Shown: positions 36,828 through 46,569, counted from the first letter of the stretch. The stretch is DNA of 64,000 nucleotides from Colwellia sp. Arc7-635 (GCF_003971255.1 NZ_CP034660.1:2046001-2110000), one strand, 5' to 3'. The notes: generated from the letters alone by a model not told the origin. Made by a program: numbers and translations.

Positions 36828-37532
36828 ATGAAAAAATCAATGATTAGCGTAGCATTACTTCTTGCATCTTCAACAGTTTTTGCTGCAACAGAATATCCTG
36901 AAAACCCAGTTTTAAGACCATTAACCTTAACCGATGGCACTATCGCAATTGGTGGAGCTTTAGCTTGGGGTGAAGAGAATGATGATAAGCGTGCTGCACT
37001 TAGCTTAAATGCAGCTTATGGTTTAACCGATGATTTAACGTTAGGTCTTGGTAATATTAATTATAGAATTTTAGCCCGACCTAATAATGGCACAGGTTTG
37101 GAATTAGCCGTAGGCTTAGGCGTGAGAGGCTATCAAGACTCTAACGTTAATGGCGATGCCATTGCTTACGGTACTGACTTGAACGGTAAATATGTGTTTG
37201 ATAAGAACATCGCGATGACTTTCTCTTTAGGCTATGTAAAGTGGGATGAAGAGAAGCTGAAAAATAAAGACGAGTATCGCTATTCTGTTGGTGTACAAGC
37301 GAATGTTGCGAAAGATTGGACCGCGAGTGCTAATTATACTTTTCGTGACTTGAAAGACTTTACGCAAAATAATGCCCATGAAGTTAATATCAGCGCTAAT
37401 TATGCTTATAGTAAGCAAACTGATTTGGGGATATTTATGGGTTACTCTAGTTTTGATGCGTTAGAAAACGGCTATAAACTTGATGACAGCTTCGATAGAG
37501 TGGCGGGTGTTTACGCAGCGTACCGTTTTTAA
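36828..37532 (+). CDS. outer-membrane beta-barrel protein
   Basis: The 234-residue protein has a signal peptide (MKKSMISVALLLASSTVFAA) and a mature part of alternating strands (LTLGLGNINYRIL, LNGKYVFDKNIAMTFSLGYV, WTASANYTFRDL) ending in AAYRF, the C-terminal aromatic signal for insertion by the BAM complex. Length suggests 8-10 strands. No transport specificity can be read. It has AGGG before the ATG and stands as a single gene ahead of a bidirectional terminator. Confidence 0.75.
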   Translation: MKKSMISVALLLASSTVFAATEYPENPVLRPLTLTDGTIAIGGALAWGEENDDKRAALSLNAAYGLTDDLTLGLGNINYRILARPNNGTGLELAVGLGVRGYQDSNVNGDAIAYGTDLNGKYVFDKNIAMTFSLGYVKWDEEKLKNKDEYRYSVGVQANVAKDWTASANYTFRDLKDFTQNNAHEVNISANYAYSKQTDLGIFMGYSSFDALENGYKLDDSFDRVAGVYAAYRF

Positions 37533-37608
37533 ATATGCTTTATGGCTGACCTTAATTGATTAGCCTTTATTGATTAGTCAGTATGTAAGAAAATTTTTAA
37601 CGATGAAA

Positions 37609-37652
37609 AAAAGCCTACAACACTAAGCGTTAATACTTAGCTGTAGGCTTTA
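37609..37652. terminator. bidirectional terminator
   Basis: AAAGCCTACA plus ACTAAG pairs with CTTAG plus TGTAGGCTTT across a short loop, with a two-base bulge. A and T runs on the two sides allow it to end both the beta-barrel gene and the converging DHH gene. Confidence 0.75.
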
Positions 37653-37680
37653 TTATTTCGGTTAAACTGAGCTTTTGGTG

Positions 37681-38613
37681 TTAGCCGTCAGCATTGATCA
37701 CTGAAATAAGCTCTGCAAGGCACGCTTCATTTTCTGCATGAGGCACCTGACAAGTACCAGCGGCATTATGTCCACCACCATTGTATTTCAACATTAACTC
37801 GCCAACGTTGGTTTTAGAACTACGATCAAAAATTGACTTACCAGTGGCAAAAACTGTGTTTTGTTTTTTAAGTCCCCACATAATATGAATTGAAATATTA
37901 CATTGTGGAAATAAAGCATAAATAACAAAACGGTTACCAGAATAAATAATCTCTTCTTCTCGTAAATCAAGTACCACTAAATTGCCATGCACTGTTGCAC
38001 AACGTTTAATTTGCGCTTTAAATTTCTCTTCGTGTTCGAAGTAAAGTTCGGTACGTTCTTTTACATCAGGTAGGGCAAGCAATTCATCAATATCATGATC
38101 TTTACCAAAATCAATTAAGTTCATCATAAGCTCATAGTTTGAGATTCGAAAGTCTCTAAAACGACCTAAGCCTGTACGAGAATCCATAATAAAATTAAGT
38201 AATTCCCAGCCCTTAGCATGTAAAACTTCATCCATATTAAATTGTGCAGAATCGCCTTTATCCACTGCTGCCATCATACCTGTCCAGCTTTCAGGGAAGG
38301 TTTTAGCACCACCGTAGTAATCATAAACAACACGGGCAGCAGACGGCGCATCAGGGTCAATGATATGGTTATCACGTTTTTTGTTGCGAAGCGTTTCACT
38401 GTGATGATGATCAAAAGCGATGTGAACACCTTCAACATAAGGCAAGTTGGTTGACATATCATTCGCGCCAACTTCAATAATACCGTCTTGCATATCTTTG
38501 GGATGAACAAAGAGAATACCGTCAACTAAATTAATATGTTTGAGTAAAATAGCACACACTAAGCCATCGAAATCACTACGAGTTACCAAACGGTATTTTT
38601 TATTATCCGACAT
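37681..38613 (-). CDS. DHH-family phosphoesterase, exopolyphosphatase-like
   Basis: The 310-residue protein has the DHH motifs: RSDFDGLVCA near 12-21 (first metal Asp), FDHHHSE near 67-73, and the C-terminal DHHA1 glycine loop YNGGGHNAAGTCQ near 278-290. The family cleaves phosphoanhydride or phosphodiester bonds (polyphosphate, nanoRNA, pAp, cyclic dinucleotides) with Mn or Mg. The exact substrate cannot be read from the sequence. GGAGATAATAA precedes the ATG. It is a lone gene. Confidence 0.8.
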   Translation of the reverse strand: MSDNKKYRLVTRSDFDGLVCAILLKHINLVDGILFVHPKDMQDGIIEVGANDMSTNLPYVEGVHIAFDHHHSETLRNKKRDNHIIDPDAPSAARVVYDYYGGAKTFPESWTGMMAAVDKGDSAQFNMDEVLHAKGWELLNFIMDSRTGLGRFRDFRISNYELMMNLIDFGKDHDIDELLALPDVKERTELYFEHEEKFKAQIKRCATVHGNLVVLDLREEEIIYSGNRFVIYALFPQCNISIHIMWGLKKQNTVFATGKSIFDRSSKTNVGELMLKYNGGGHNAAGTCQVPHAENEACLAELISVINADG

Positions 38614-38916
38614 TTATTATCTCCATTAGATTCAACTTTCTGTTAGTAAACACTGCATTGTTAACACTGTACTGTTCATTTAAGCACATTAATATAAGAT
38701 TAATGTGTAGCAGGTCAAATTAATATTTAAAAAACTGTTTTACCAACAAACTTTACCTGCGTTATCTCAGTTTATTATCTTACTGCGATTTAAGATTAAG
38801 TCAAAAGTTCGGATGTTTACATTTTGCTATGGGTTAACTAAATTGTCATCTTTCATTCAAGTAATTGTCATATAAATCGATTAATTTAAAGAAAATTATC
38901 TATATGAGTATTTGTT

Positions 38917-39093
38917 ATGCAACCTAAAGAATGGCAAGAAGAAAACTATAATGATATTGATGATTACTTTGACTCTCAGAAGAAAAAAAACAGCAAGCAG
39001 TCTAAACGGAAATGGCGAGAGATAGAGGCGTTTAAAGAGCAAAAAAGAATGCAGCGAGAAATAGCCGCTTTTGATGATTATGTTATGCATTGA
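38917..39093 (+). CDS. DUF3545 family small protein
   Basis: A 58-residue protein: an acidic start (MQPKEWQEENYNDIDDYFDS), then a basic core SKRKWREIEAFKEQKRMQRE and an acidic end. The KRKWREIEA core is the signature of DUF3545, a short gammaproteobacterial family of unknown role. Start has only a weak GAG ribosome binding site. Coding strand was decided by that motif; the opposite frame is a hydrophobic shadow. Confidence 0.75.
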   Translation: MQPKEWQEENYNDIDDYFDSQKKKNSKQSKRKWREIEAFKEQKRMQREIAAFDDYVMH

Positions 39094-39480
39094 TCATCAG
39101 AGTATAACTACCGTCGTTATTTAGCGGTTAGTGAATACATAGCCAATAAACAAGTATCGGGTAAATGCAAAACTGCTCAATGAATATAGAGCAATAAACA
39201 GCGTATATAAGTATTTACCTGTTCTTTGGCTCAGTTTGGCTGAGTTTAACTCAATTTAGCTGAGCTTAGTAAAAGTAGAGCGCTAATTATCATCGTTACG
39301 GGTGATAACTTCGCGCTTCTTAATTAGACGTTATGTATTTTTTATCTGCATTAATCAGGTTAATTAACAAATAAATTCGATTTTACGGCATTTTTGCGCT
39401 ATTTAAGACGATGTTTTCTGGTCAAACCAAATGCCATTGCGCTATAATTCGTTTTTTGCAACCAACCGTGTAATTACTTC
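39094..39480. other. intergenic stretch before gsk
   Basis: 387 bases with short GCTCAGTTTGGCTGAG-like repeats near 39229-39270 and no gene. The gsk promoter must lie here. Confidence 0.45.
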
Positions 39481-40785
39481 ATGAAGTTCCCCGGACGCCG
39501 TCAACATAGACATTATTTTCCTGTCGATAATAAAAACCCGTTAACAAATCAAGTAAACCCTAGCTCGCAAGTAGTGAAAAACTATATTGTGGGTATAGAT
39601 CAGGTTTTAGTCGATATAGAAGCTAAGGTTGATCAAGCATTTTTGGATGAATTTGATTTACACCGTGGTATGTCACAAGTGATCTCAGACGAAGTCACTC
39701 AACGATTATACAAACGTTTGAAAGATGAATCGTTAATCAACTATGAATTTGCCGGTGGTACTATTGGTAACACCTTACATAATTACTCAGTACTTGCCGA
39801 CGATCGCTCTGTTCTGCTTGGTGTTATGTCAGAAAATATTCATGTAGGTGACTACGCTTATCGATTTATTAGTAATACCTCATCACGTGTTGATCTGAAC
39901 TATCTACAGCCGGTTGACGGACCTATTGGTCGTTGTTTTACTCTTATTGATGATACTGGCGAACGTACATTTGGTATTAATGCTGGTTTAATTAACCGCT
40001 TACGTCCTGATTCAATCGATGAGGCTCTAATTGAAGGTGCTTCAGCATTGGTAATTAGTTCTTACCTAATGAGAACGCAAGAAGGCGACACCATGACTGA
40101 AGCGGCAATTAAAGCCGTAAAGTGTGCTAATGCTGCCGGCGTACCTGTGGTACTAACCTTAGGGACGAAATTTTTAATTGAAGAAGAGCCTGCGTTTTGG
40201 CGTGATTTTGTGCAAAAGTATGTCAACATACTGACCATGAATGAAGAAGAAGCCTTAGCGATTACCGGTTTAGAAGATCCATTGCTTGCCGCAAACGCAT
40301 GCCTTGATTGGGTTGATTTAGTTATTTGTACCGCAGGCAAAGAAGGCTTATATATGGCTGGTTTTGTTGATGAGTCGTTTAAACGTGAAAGTGAGTATCC
40401 GCTAATATCTGCTGAAATTCATGAATTTAATCGCTACGAATACTCTCGCCCTATGTTATTAAAAGATTGCCTTAAACCTATGCGAATTTATACCCATTCT
40501 GCACCTTATATGGGCGGTCCTGAAAGTATTAAAAATACCAATGGCGCTGGAGATGCAGCACTTGCGGCAATATTGCATGACTTAAGTGCTAATGTTTACC
40601 ATAAAAATACAGTTGCTCATTCAAGCAAACATCAACAAGCGGCTTTGACTTACTCTTCGTTATCGCAAATGAGTAAATACGCCAACAGAGCGAGTTATGA
40701 AGTATTGGTACAACATTCTCCTCGTTTGTCTCGTGGTTTGCCAGAGCGAGAAGACAGCTTAGATCAAGCCTACTGGGCACAGTAG
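39481..40785 (+). CDS. gsk: inosine-guanosine kinase
   Basis: The 434-residue PfkB/ribokinase-family protein has the same length as E. coli Gsk. Motifs: FAGGTIGNTLHNYSVL near 90-105 and the catalytic NTNGAGDAALAAILHD near 349-364. It phosphorylates inosine and guanosine in purine salvage. Its N-terminus MKFPGRRQHRHYFPV is typical of Gsk. It stands alone. Confidence 0.93.
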   Translation: MKFPGRRQHRHYFPVDNKNPLTNQVNPSSQVVKNYIVGIDQVLVDIEAKVDQAFLDEFDLHRGMSQVISDEVTQRLYKRLKDESLINYEFAGGTIGNTLHNYSVLADDRSVLLGVMSENIHVGDYAYRFISNTSSRVDLNYLQPVDGPIGRCFTLIDDTGERTFGINAGLINRLRPDSIDEALIEGASALVISSYLMRTQEGDTMTEAAIKAVKCANAAGVPVVLTLGTKFLIEEEPAFWRDFVQKYVNILTMNEEEALAITGLEDPLLAANACLDWVDLVICTAGKEGLYMAGFVDESFKRESEYPLISAEIHEFNRYEYSRPMLLKDCLKPMRIYTHSAPYMGGPESIKNTNGAGDAALAAILHDLSANVYHKNTVAHSSKHQQAALTYSSLSQMSKYANRASYEVLVQHSPRLSRGLPEREDSLDQAYWAQ

Positions 40786-40943
40786 CAATCTACTAAAATG
40801 TGCGAGAAAATGTTTAGCATGGACTCGCGCTCATCAGTGCAGCTATTTTATTTGTCTAATTAGGACTACAATGGCTGCGCTTTTAATCGTTAAACGTATA
40901 TGGCTCTTTTAATCACTCCTTTACTGAGATATTCACCTTTTGC

Positions 40944-41834
40944 ATGACAAATCTAACCACGCATAAATCCTCACAACGCCGTTTGCTCATCGCACTTGCT
41001 ATCACGAGTGTTTTTATGTTTGTGCAACTGATTGGTGCTACTTACGCTAATTCTTTAGCTGTCTATGCCGATGCAGGGCATTTATTTGTTCATAATAGTT
41101 CACTGTTTATTGCGTTAATAGCTTCAACATTAGCAATTAAGTTTGGTCGAACCTTTAGTGATGGCTATCGTCGTTTAGAGCTGTCTGGTGGATTAATAAA
41201 CGGCTGCTTATATTTATTAATCAGTTGTTGGATTTTATTACAAGGTGCAGAACGGTTATTAGGTCATGAGCATCACGATGAACATGAAATAAATACTTTT
41301 GTTATGTCAGCGGTTGCCTCATTAGGTTTTTTGTTTCATGCCGCGTCTGCTTATGTTTTGTATAAAGGTCGCAAGGATAGCGTCAATGTTTATGCGGTGT
41401 TTTTACATACCTTTTTCGATTTACTCTCCACTATAGTTACCTTTATTACCAGTATTGTGATTCATGCGACAGGTTGGACCGTTGTTGATTCATTGTCGAG
41501 TATATTGATTTCTTTCTTTGTGCTATTTACGGGTTCTAAATTACTTTATAAATGTGTCAAAGGTTTGTTTTTCAATGGTGTGAGATTGCCGGCGTTGAAA
41601 AAAATTGAAAGTGCCTTACAAGGTATTGAACACATTGATAATGTACACAATTTAACGGTAAAAAGTGAAAATAGCCAAGTGGTTGTTGGCGCTCATATTG
41701 TCTTAAAGCATCAATGTACATTAGAAAAACATGATGAAATTTGTCGTTTTCAGGTCGAACGTGTACTGAAAGAACAATTTGATGTTACGACCAGTGTTTT
41801 ACAAATCGAAACTAATGGCTGTCAGCATAACTAG
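40944..41834 (+). CDS. cation diffusion facilitator (ZitB-like metal exporter)
   Basis: The 296-residue protein has six membrane helices and a C-terminal cytosolic domain. Metal site in helix 2 reads YADAGHLFVHNSS (D43, H46, H50), and in helix 5 HTFFDLLST. A His-rich loop GHEHHDEHE lies between. The family exports Zn, and sometimes Cd, Co or Fe, in exchange for protons. The usual second Asp of the helix 2 site is His here (HxxxH), which may change metal preference. No good ribosome binding site is seen. Confidence 0.88.
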   Translation: MTNLTTHKSSQRRLLIALAITSVFMFVQLIGATYANSLAVYADAGHLFVHNSSLFIALIASTLAIKFGRTFSDGYRRLELSGGLINGCLYLLISCWILLQGAERLLGHEHHDEHEINTFVMSAVASLGFLFHAASAYVLYKGRKDSVNVYAVFLHTFFDLLSTIVTFITSIVIHATGWTVVDSLSSILISFFVLFTGSKLLYKCVKGLFFNGVRLPALKKIESALQGIEHIDNVHNLTVKSENSQVVVGAHIVLKHQCTLEKHDEICRFQVERVLKEQFDVTTSVLQIETNGCQHN

Positions 41835-41924
41835 TCAGTTTAGCTAAACATAATTTATGTTGATAATTAATGATTACTAATCAAAGCCGTTCGGCATAGT
41901 ACAGCCAACGGCTATTAAACTATT

Positions 41925-41972
41925 AGTAACAGTAACAGTAACAGTAACAGTAACAGTAACAGTAACAGTAAC
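41925..41972. repeat. hexanucleotide repeat (AGTAAC)8
   Basis: Eight perfect copies of AGTAAC. It is after the CDF gene in the 397-base gap 41835-42231. It could vary in length by slippage. A minus-strand frame running through it encodes a Tyr-Cys repeat tail and is not considered a gene. Confidence 0.9.
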
Positions 41973-42231
41973 TAATCATAAATAAAAATATAGACATTGT
42001 TTGATAAAAACGATCGTCTACAAAGTAACTCATTCTTTTTGCAAAGATACTTACCGGGTCATTTACTGAAAAACCGCTTCTTACTTTCTCTATTACATTC
42101 TCTATTACATTCTTCATCGCTATAAAGTTATTTAATTGTCACACAGACGGTTAAATTTACGATTTATATCAACTAACCCATGACGACAATCTTTTATCAT
42201 AGCAACAAGTTTTCTAAGGTATTAGTCGGAC

Positions 42232-42933
42232 ATGACACAAAATAATATAAGCTATAAAAGCCGTGGGTTAAGTGCATTATTAATCTTACTTGCATCAGGA
42301 GGGATTTTTAGCATCGCCCAAGTTATTGAACAGCTACTAATAGGTTATGGCTTAGAGGCTATGTATATTTCGTTTTGTGCTGGTTTTATCTTATTTACTC
42401 CTTTAGTCAGTTTGGCACTGCACCCATTATTACTTTCTAATATCGATGAGCTTAATAAAGCTAAAACTTCTAGTTTAATTGTTAACATAGGGTTAGTGGC
42501 AATCGTTCAAGGACTTTTCTTTTTAATATGGATGACAGACGCTATTGCGGTTTATAGCATCTATGTCGATTCTCAGTCTTTTTTAGCCAACGCTTTCAAC
42601 ATTAACAGTGTAAATGTAGCCAATTTTAGCCAAGAATTTTATTGGATGAATTTATTACTTGCGTGGTTATTTTCATTTTTATCTATTACGGCGGGTTTAT
42701 TGCCATGTTTAATTGCACGTGTGAAAAACTTAGGGGTAGTGGGAAATTTTGTCTCGGCTTTTACATTCGCTAAAAAAAATAAATTAACCTTAGCACGTTA
42801 TGCTTTTTACTTAGCATTTTCGGTGATCATGTCATTAATGTACGCTAAGTATCTTTTTATTCTGTTATTTCCAGTCACCTTAACATGGATTTTTATCACT
42901 ATTTCTAGACGTTACTTACAAAGTACAGCTTAA
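42232..42933 (+). CDS. polytopic membrane protein of unknown function
   Basis: A 233-residue protein with about six membrane helices (for example LSALLILLASGGIFSI, LVAIVQGLFFLIWM, AFYLAFSVIMSLMYAKYLFI). It has no recognisable catalytic motif. TAAGG lies upstream of the ATG. It is not in an obvious operon. Confidence 0.6.
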   Translation: MTQNNISYKSRGLSALLILLASGGIFSIAQVIEQLLIGYGLEAMYISFCAGFILFTPLVSLALHPLLLSNIDELNKAKTSSLIVNIGLVAIVQGLFFLIWMTDAIAVYSIYVDSQSFLANAFNINSVNVANFSQEFYWMNLLLAWLFSFLSITAGLLPCLIARVKNLGVVGNFVSAFTFAKKNKLTLARYAFYLAFSVIMSLMYAKYLFILLFPVTLTWIFITISRRYLQSTA

Positions 42934-43104
42934 TTTATCTTGTTTTTTTTCATTGCGGTAGGAAAATGCTAGCAACCTACGAGCTGTATAGTACTTTCAT
43001 TATTTGTTTTCTTTTACTTGCTATTAATAGTTTGTTAACGTCAACGTGATAATAATAAGCTTATGATTTTAATACCCTAATAAGCACTTTAATGAGAGGA
43101 AATT

Positions 43105-44934
43105 ATGATTAAGAAAATATTTAAATGGCTAGGGCTTTTACTGTTGAGCATTATAGTGCTCGGCGGTAGTTTTGCTGTCTATGAATGGTATGCAGATAAA
43201 CCGATGAGATTTCGATCTTTTGTGGATCGAGAAGTATTAAAAGTTGCTTTTCAAAGCCCTGAAACATTAACATCTTTGGGCTTTTTAGAGTCATTAGGAA
43301 TAACCGGTCACAATGCTGATTTAGATGATGCGAGTTTAGCTAAAGCGAATGAGTTATACGCAAAGTTGGCAACAGTGCATAAAACAATGAATGCGTATGA
43401 TAATGAGAGTTTGAGTGAAGCCGATCGATTATCGAAAGAGATAGCGCTATTCTTGTTAGACTCTGCAAAAGAGTCGGAGCAATATAGATATCACAATTAT
43501 CCAGTAAATCAATTGTTTGGTATTCAAAATGGTTATCCGAGCTTTATGGAATCTCAGCATCAAATTCATAGTGTTGCAGATGCTGAAAATTACTTATCTC
43601 GTTTGAAGAAAGTTCAGCTCAAGTTTACCCAAGAATTGGAAGGGATAAAACTAAGAGAAGATAAAGGTATTATCCCTCCTGCATTTGTTATCGAACGAGT
43701 GTTAGAAGAAATGAATAATTTTGTGGCTAAGCCTATCGAAGAAAATATTCTTTATAGCTCATTGGCAAAAAAGATGTCTGAAATTGACAATATAACGCCA
43801 GAAGAACAAACGCAGTTATTGAGTAAAGCAAAAGATAACATCAAGATGTTTGTGCATCCTGCATATCAGCAGTTAATCGACTATTTTGTAATATTAAAGC
43901 CTAAAGCGGGTAATGATGATGGCTTTTGGCGTTTACCTGATGGTGAAAAAGCCTATGCTAGCGCACTTAAATTTTATACAACAACGGACTATACACCACA
44001 ATATATTCATGATGTTGGCTTAAAAGAAGTTGATCGTATTCAATCTGAGATAATGACTATTCTAGCTAAAGAAAACTATGATGTTTCGCAGGGGTTTACC
44101 GCGGCAATAGAGTTTTTAGCAGCACAAGAAAGTTTTTATTATCCTGATAGTGATGCTGGTCGCGCTGAAATATTAAAAGACTATCAAACCATTTTGGATG
44201 AGATAGACACAGGGCTAAACTCCGCATTTAGAATTCGTCCCAAAGCAGGTATGGAAGTTGCTCGTATCCCGAAATTTAAAGAAAAAACAGCACCAGGGGC
44301 TTATTACCAGCAACCAGCGATTGATGGCAGTCGACCGGGACGATTCTTTGCAAATTTATATGATATTAAAGCGACACCTAAATACTCTATGAGAACATTG
44401 GCTTACCATGAAGGCATACCTGGTCATCATTTTCAGATTGCCGTTGCAATGGAGTTAGAGGGGTTGCCATTATTCAGAATGTTCTCACCTTTTACAGCAT
44501 ATGTTGAAGGCTGGGCGCTTTATAGTGAATATTTAGCTTGGGAAATGGGCTTTCAAGATGATCCCTTTGATAATATTGGCCGTTTACAAGCAGAACTATT
44601 TAGAGCTGTACGTTTAGTGGTTGATACGGGGATTCATTATAAACGATGGACGCGAGAGCAGGCTATCGACTATATGAAAGTAAATACCGGTATGGCGCAA
44701 TCTGATGTCGTTTCTGAGATAGAACGTTATATTGTTATGCCTGGACAGGCAACGTCTTATAAAGTCGGTATGATGAAAATTTTAGCGCTAAGAGCGAAAG
44801 CGAAAGCAGCACTAGGTGATAAATTTGATTTGCGAGATTTTCATGATGTGGTATTAAAAAATGGTGCTGTACCATTAAATATTTTGGAACGCTTCATTGA
44901 TCGTTATATTGCTAATACGTTAGCGAAACAATAA
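43105..44934 (+). CDS. DUF885 family protein, predicted metallopeptidase
   Basis: The 609-residue protein has an N-terminal membrane anchor or uncleaved signal (about 8-28) and the DUF885 core: YHEGIPGHHFQIAVAMEL near 433-450 with HEGxPGHH and a downstream Glu in YVEGWALYSEYLAWEMG. The pattern is like zinc carboxypeptidases of the M32/M2 type with an altered HExxH. It likely acts in the periplasm on peptides. AGAGGA precedes the ATG; a terminator follows. Confidence 0.85.
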   Translation: MIKKIFKWLGLLLLSIIVLGGSFAVYEWYADKPMRFRSFVDREVLKVAFQSPETLTSLGFLESLGITGHNADLDDASLAKANELYAKLATVHKTMNAYDNESLSEADRLSKEIALFLLDSAKESEQYRYHNYPVNQLFGIQNGYPSFMESQHQIHSVADAENYLSRLKKVQLKFTQELEGIKLREDKGIIPPAFVIERVLEEMNNFVAKPIEENILYSSLAKKMSEIDNITPEEQTQLLSKAKDNIKMFVHPAYQQLIDYFVILKPKAGNDDGFWRLPDGEKAYASALKFYTTTDYTPQYIHDVGLKEVDRIQSEIMTILAKENYDVSQGFTAAIEFLAAQESFYYPDSDAGRAEILKDYQTILDEIDTGLNSAFRIRPKAGMEVARIPKFKEKTAPGAYYQQPAIDGSRPGRFFANLYDIKATPKYSMRTLAYHEGIPGHHFQIAVAMELEGLPLFRMFSPFTAYVEGWALYSEYLAWEMGFQDDPFDNIGRLQAELFRAVRLVVDTGIHYKRWTREQAIDYMKVNTGMAQSDVVSEIERYIVMPGQATSYKVGMMKILALRAKAKAALGDKFDLRDFHDVVLKNGAVPLNILERFIDRYIANTLAKQ

Positions 44935-44954
44935 CGACGAGGTTATTTGCTAAT

Positions 44955-44978
44955 AAAGGTCGCTTAGCGGCCTTTTTT
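44955..44978 (+). terminator. terminator after the DUF885 gene
   Basis: AAAGGTCGC (44955-44963) and GCGGCCTTT (44967-44975) pair with one G-T, TTA loop, then T to 44978. Confidence 0.8.
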
Positions 44979-44985
44979 ATTTCAA

Positions 44986-45798
44986 TCAATTCAAGCTGTC
45001 TGTTGATTTTACCTGACTCGACTTTTTATTCGTTACACAGTATTTAATCTGGTGTTGATAGAGTTGATACAAAAGATCTTGTCGGTAATTATCTTGCACC
45101 GCAGTTGTTAGTAAAGGCAGTAGGGTAATAAACGAAGAATTTTTCGCTAAGTGCAAGCCTAATTCTTTCGTGCCTAGCTCAAAGGCATTGGAAATTAAAC
45201 TCAGATCCATATTTTGCTGACGTAATGCGTATTCTAAACCAATTTTTGAGCCAATAACCCCGTCAACTCTCGCCATTTCTAGCATATTAATGGCTTGCTC
45301 ATAGCTATCAACAGTGATTTTATGCAGTGTATTATCTTGATCAAATTGTTCATTAAATTGAGCGTGCCGGATCACGGCGATGTTTTTTAGTTGATATAAA
45401 TCGTTATAACAACGAATAGAAATGCCGCTTGGGGTAAGTAAAATTATTTTTGAAAGTGAAAGGGGACCAATATAAACCACGTCATTATCAATTCTACTAT
45501 TGTGTAAAATAAGCGCTAAATCTAGCTCTCCGGTTTTCAATGAATGTAAAATTCTCGCGTAAGGATAAGGAAATATTTCTATAGAGACATTTAACTTTTC
45601 GAGCACGGCTTGAATGGCTAGCACACTTGCACCCTTACAATGTTTGTTTTCATTAAAGCTATTGAATGGCGGAAAGTTTGGAACACTAACGTTAAGTTGA
45701 TTATCTTTAGCGTATGACAAACTTTTCGTTACGATAAACGCCAAAAAAATAAATGTCAAAATACAATGTTTTATATAAATGTTACTCAATATCTTCAC
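44986..45798 (-). CDS. orphan periplasmic solute-binding protein (SBP family 3-like)
   Basis: The 270-residue protein has a signal segment (about 10-30) and a two-lobe binding-protein pattern: NVSVPNFPPFNSFNENKHCKGASV near the start, LKTGELDLALILHNS near 87-101, and MLEMARVDGVIGSKIGLEY near 170-188. No ABC permease or ATPase is nearby, so it may be a sensor-type or scavenging protein, as often found in Alteromonadales. The ligand is not known. Confidence 0.7.
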   Translation of the reverse strand: MKILSNIYIKHCILTFIFLAFIVTKSLSYAKDNQLNVSVPNFPPFNSFNENKHCKGASVLAIQAVLEKLNVSIEIFPYPYARILHSLKTGELDLALILHNSRIDNDVVYIGPLSLSKIILLTPSGISIRCYNDLYQLKNIAVIRHAQFNEQFDQDNTLHKITVDSYEQAINMLEMARVDGVIGSKIGLEYALRQQNMDLSLISNAFELGTKELGLHLAKNSSFITLLPLLTTAVQDNYRQDLLYQLYQHQIKYCVTNKKSSQVKSTDSLN

Positions 45799-45943
45799 GT
45801 TAACTGATTGACCTGTATGGTATTATAGTCACGATGTGGGTTTATTGAAATTATTTGTAATTTATTTTTATTATGAATTATCGTATCTACTTCTCGGTGA
45901 ATATAACGAACAATAGAAGTTTGCTAAAATTTTTCTTGATTAA

Positions 45944-45968
45944 GCAAATGATAATGATTATCATTTGC
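45944..45968. promoter_or_regulatory. Fur box
   Basis: A perfect 25-base palindrome, GCAAATGATAAT, a central G, ATTATCATTTGC. It matches the classic Fur consensus (GATAATGATAATCATTATC) with few differences. It sits 38 bases before the ATG at 46006, so the following genes should be repressed by iron-loaded Fur. Confidence 0.85.
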
Positions 45969-46005
45969 TTGTTGTTGGACTTAGCTTTCATAAAGGAGTT
46001 TACGG

Positions 46006-46431
46006 ATGAATTGGCAGAATTTACTGACAAAGGGTAACAATTACTTTGACCAACAAAATTGGATTAAAGCGGAGCTGTACTATAAATCAGCTTTCAGTCA
46101 GCTAGAAGGACGCTGGGATAGTGGAGAAGAGCACGAGTCTTTGTTGATGGCTTGGATATGTGCCTGTCATAATTTAGGTACTTTATTTGAAACTCAAGGT
46201 GACCATGAGCGCGCCATAGGTTACTTACTACAAGCGTATCAAGAAGCCCACCGAACTAGCCAGAACGATCAGGCTAGCTATTCATTGAGAACGTTAGCTT
46301 TTAATGCCTTAAAAACATCATTACACGCCATAATGGCTTTTACGCAAAAGTATCCAACGTGTGACCATTGTTTAGAGCAGTTAGACCGTTTAGAGAGAAC
46401 CTTGAATTTTGAAGCGCATACTTTGCATTAA
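46006..46431 (+). CDS. DUF2753-like TPR protein, Fur-controlled
   Basis: The 141-residue cytosolic protein starts MNWQNLLTKGNNYFDQQNW with TPR-like helices (YKSAFSQLEGRW, HNLGTLFETQGDHERAIGYL). It resembles DUF2753, a small Vibrio-type family of unknown role. A CDHC cysteine pair is near the C-terminus. AAAGGAG precedes the ATG. The Fur box upstream makes it iron-regulated. A hairpin and two small genes follow in line. Confidence 0.6.
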   Translation: MNWQNLLTKGNNYFDQQNWIKAELYYKSAFSQLEGRWDSGEEHESLLMAWICACHNLGTLFETQGDHERAIGYLLQAYQEAHRTSQNDQASYSLRTLAFNALKTSLHAIMAFTQKYPTCDHCLEQLDRLERTLNFEAHTLH

Positions 46432-46500
46432 TTACAGGCTTAAATTTTTTTATCGGCTGCTTTGGGCACGGTTTTAGCTTTTTTAACTAACAATTTTTAA

Positions 46501-46532
46501 CTGACAATAATAATTCAAAACTTTATTGTCAG
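46501..46532 (+). other. hairpin within the Fur-controlled unit
   Basis: CTGACAATAA (46501-46510) and TTATTGTCAG (46523-46532) form a perfect 10-bp stem with a 12-base loop, between the TPR gene and the 45-residue gene. No T run follows, so it is more likely to block degradation or tune expression than to end transcription. Confidence 0.45.
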
Positions 46533-46569
46533 TATGAGCATTGGGTTAACACTTATAAAGGAGGTTGTT

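Noticed and set aside
38896-39090. 64-codon hydrophobic minus-strand frame
   Set aside because: It is the shadow of the DUF3545 gene, which has the recognisable motif.
41923-42117. 64-codon minus-strand frame with a Tyr-Cys repeat tail
   Set aside because: The tail is just the hexanucleotide repeat in translation, and there is no support for the start.
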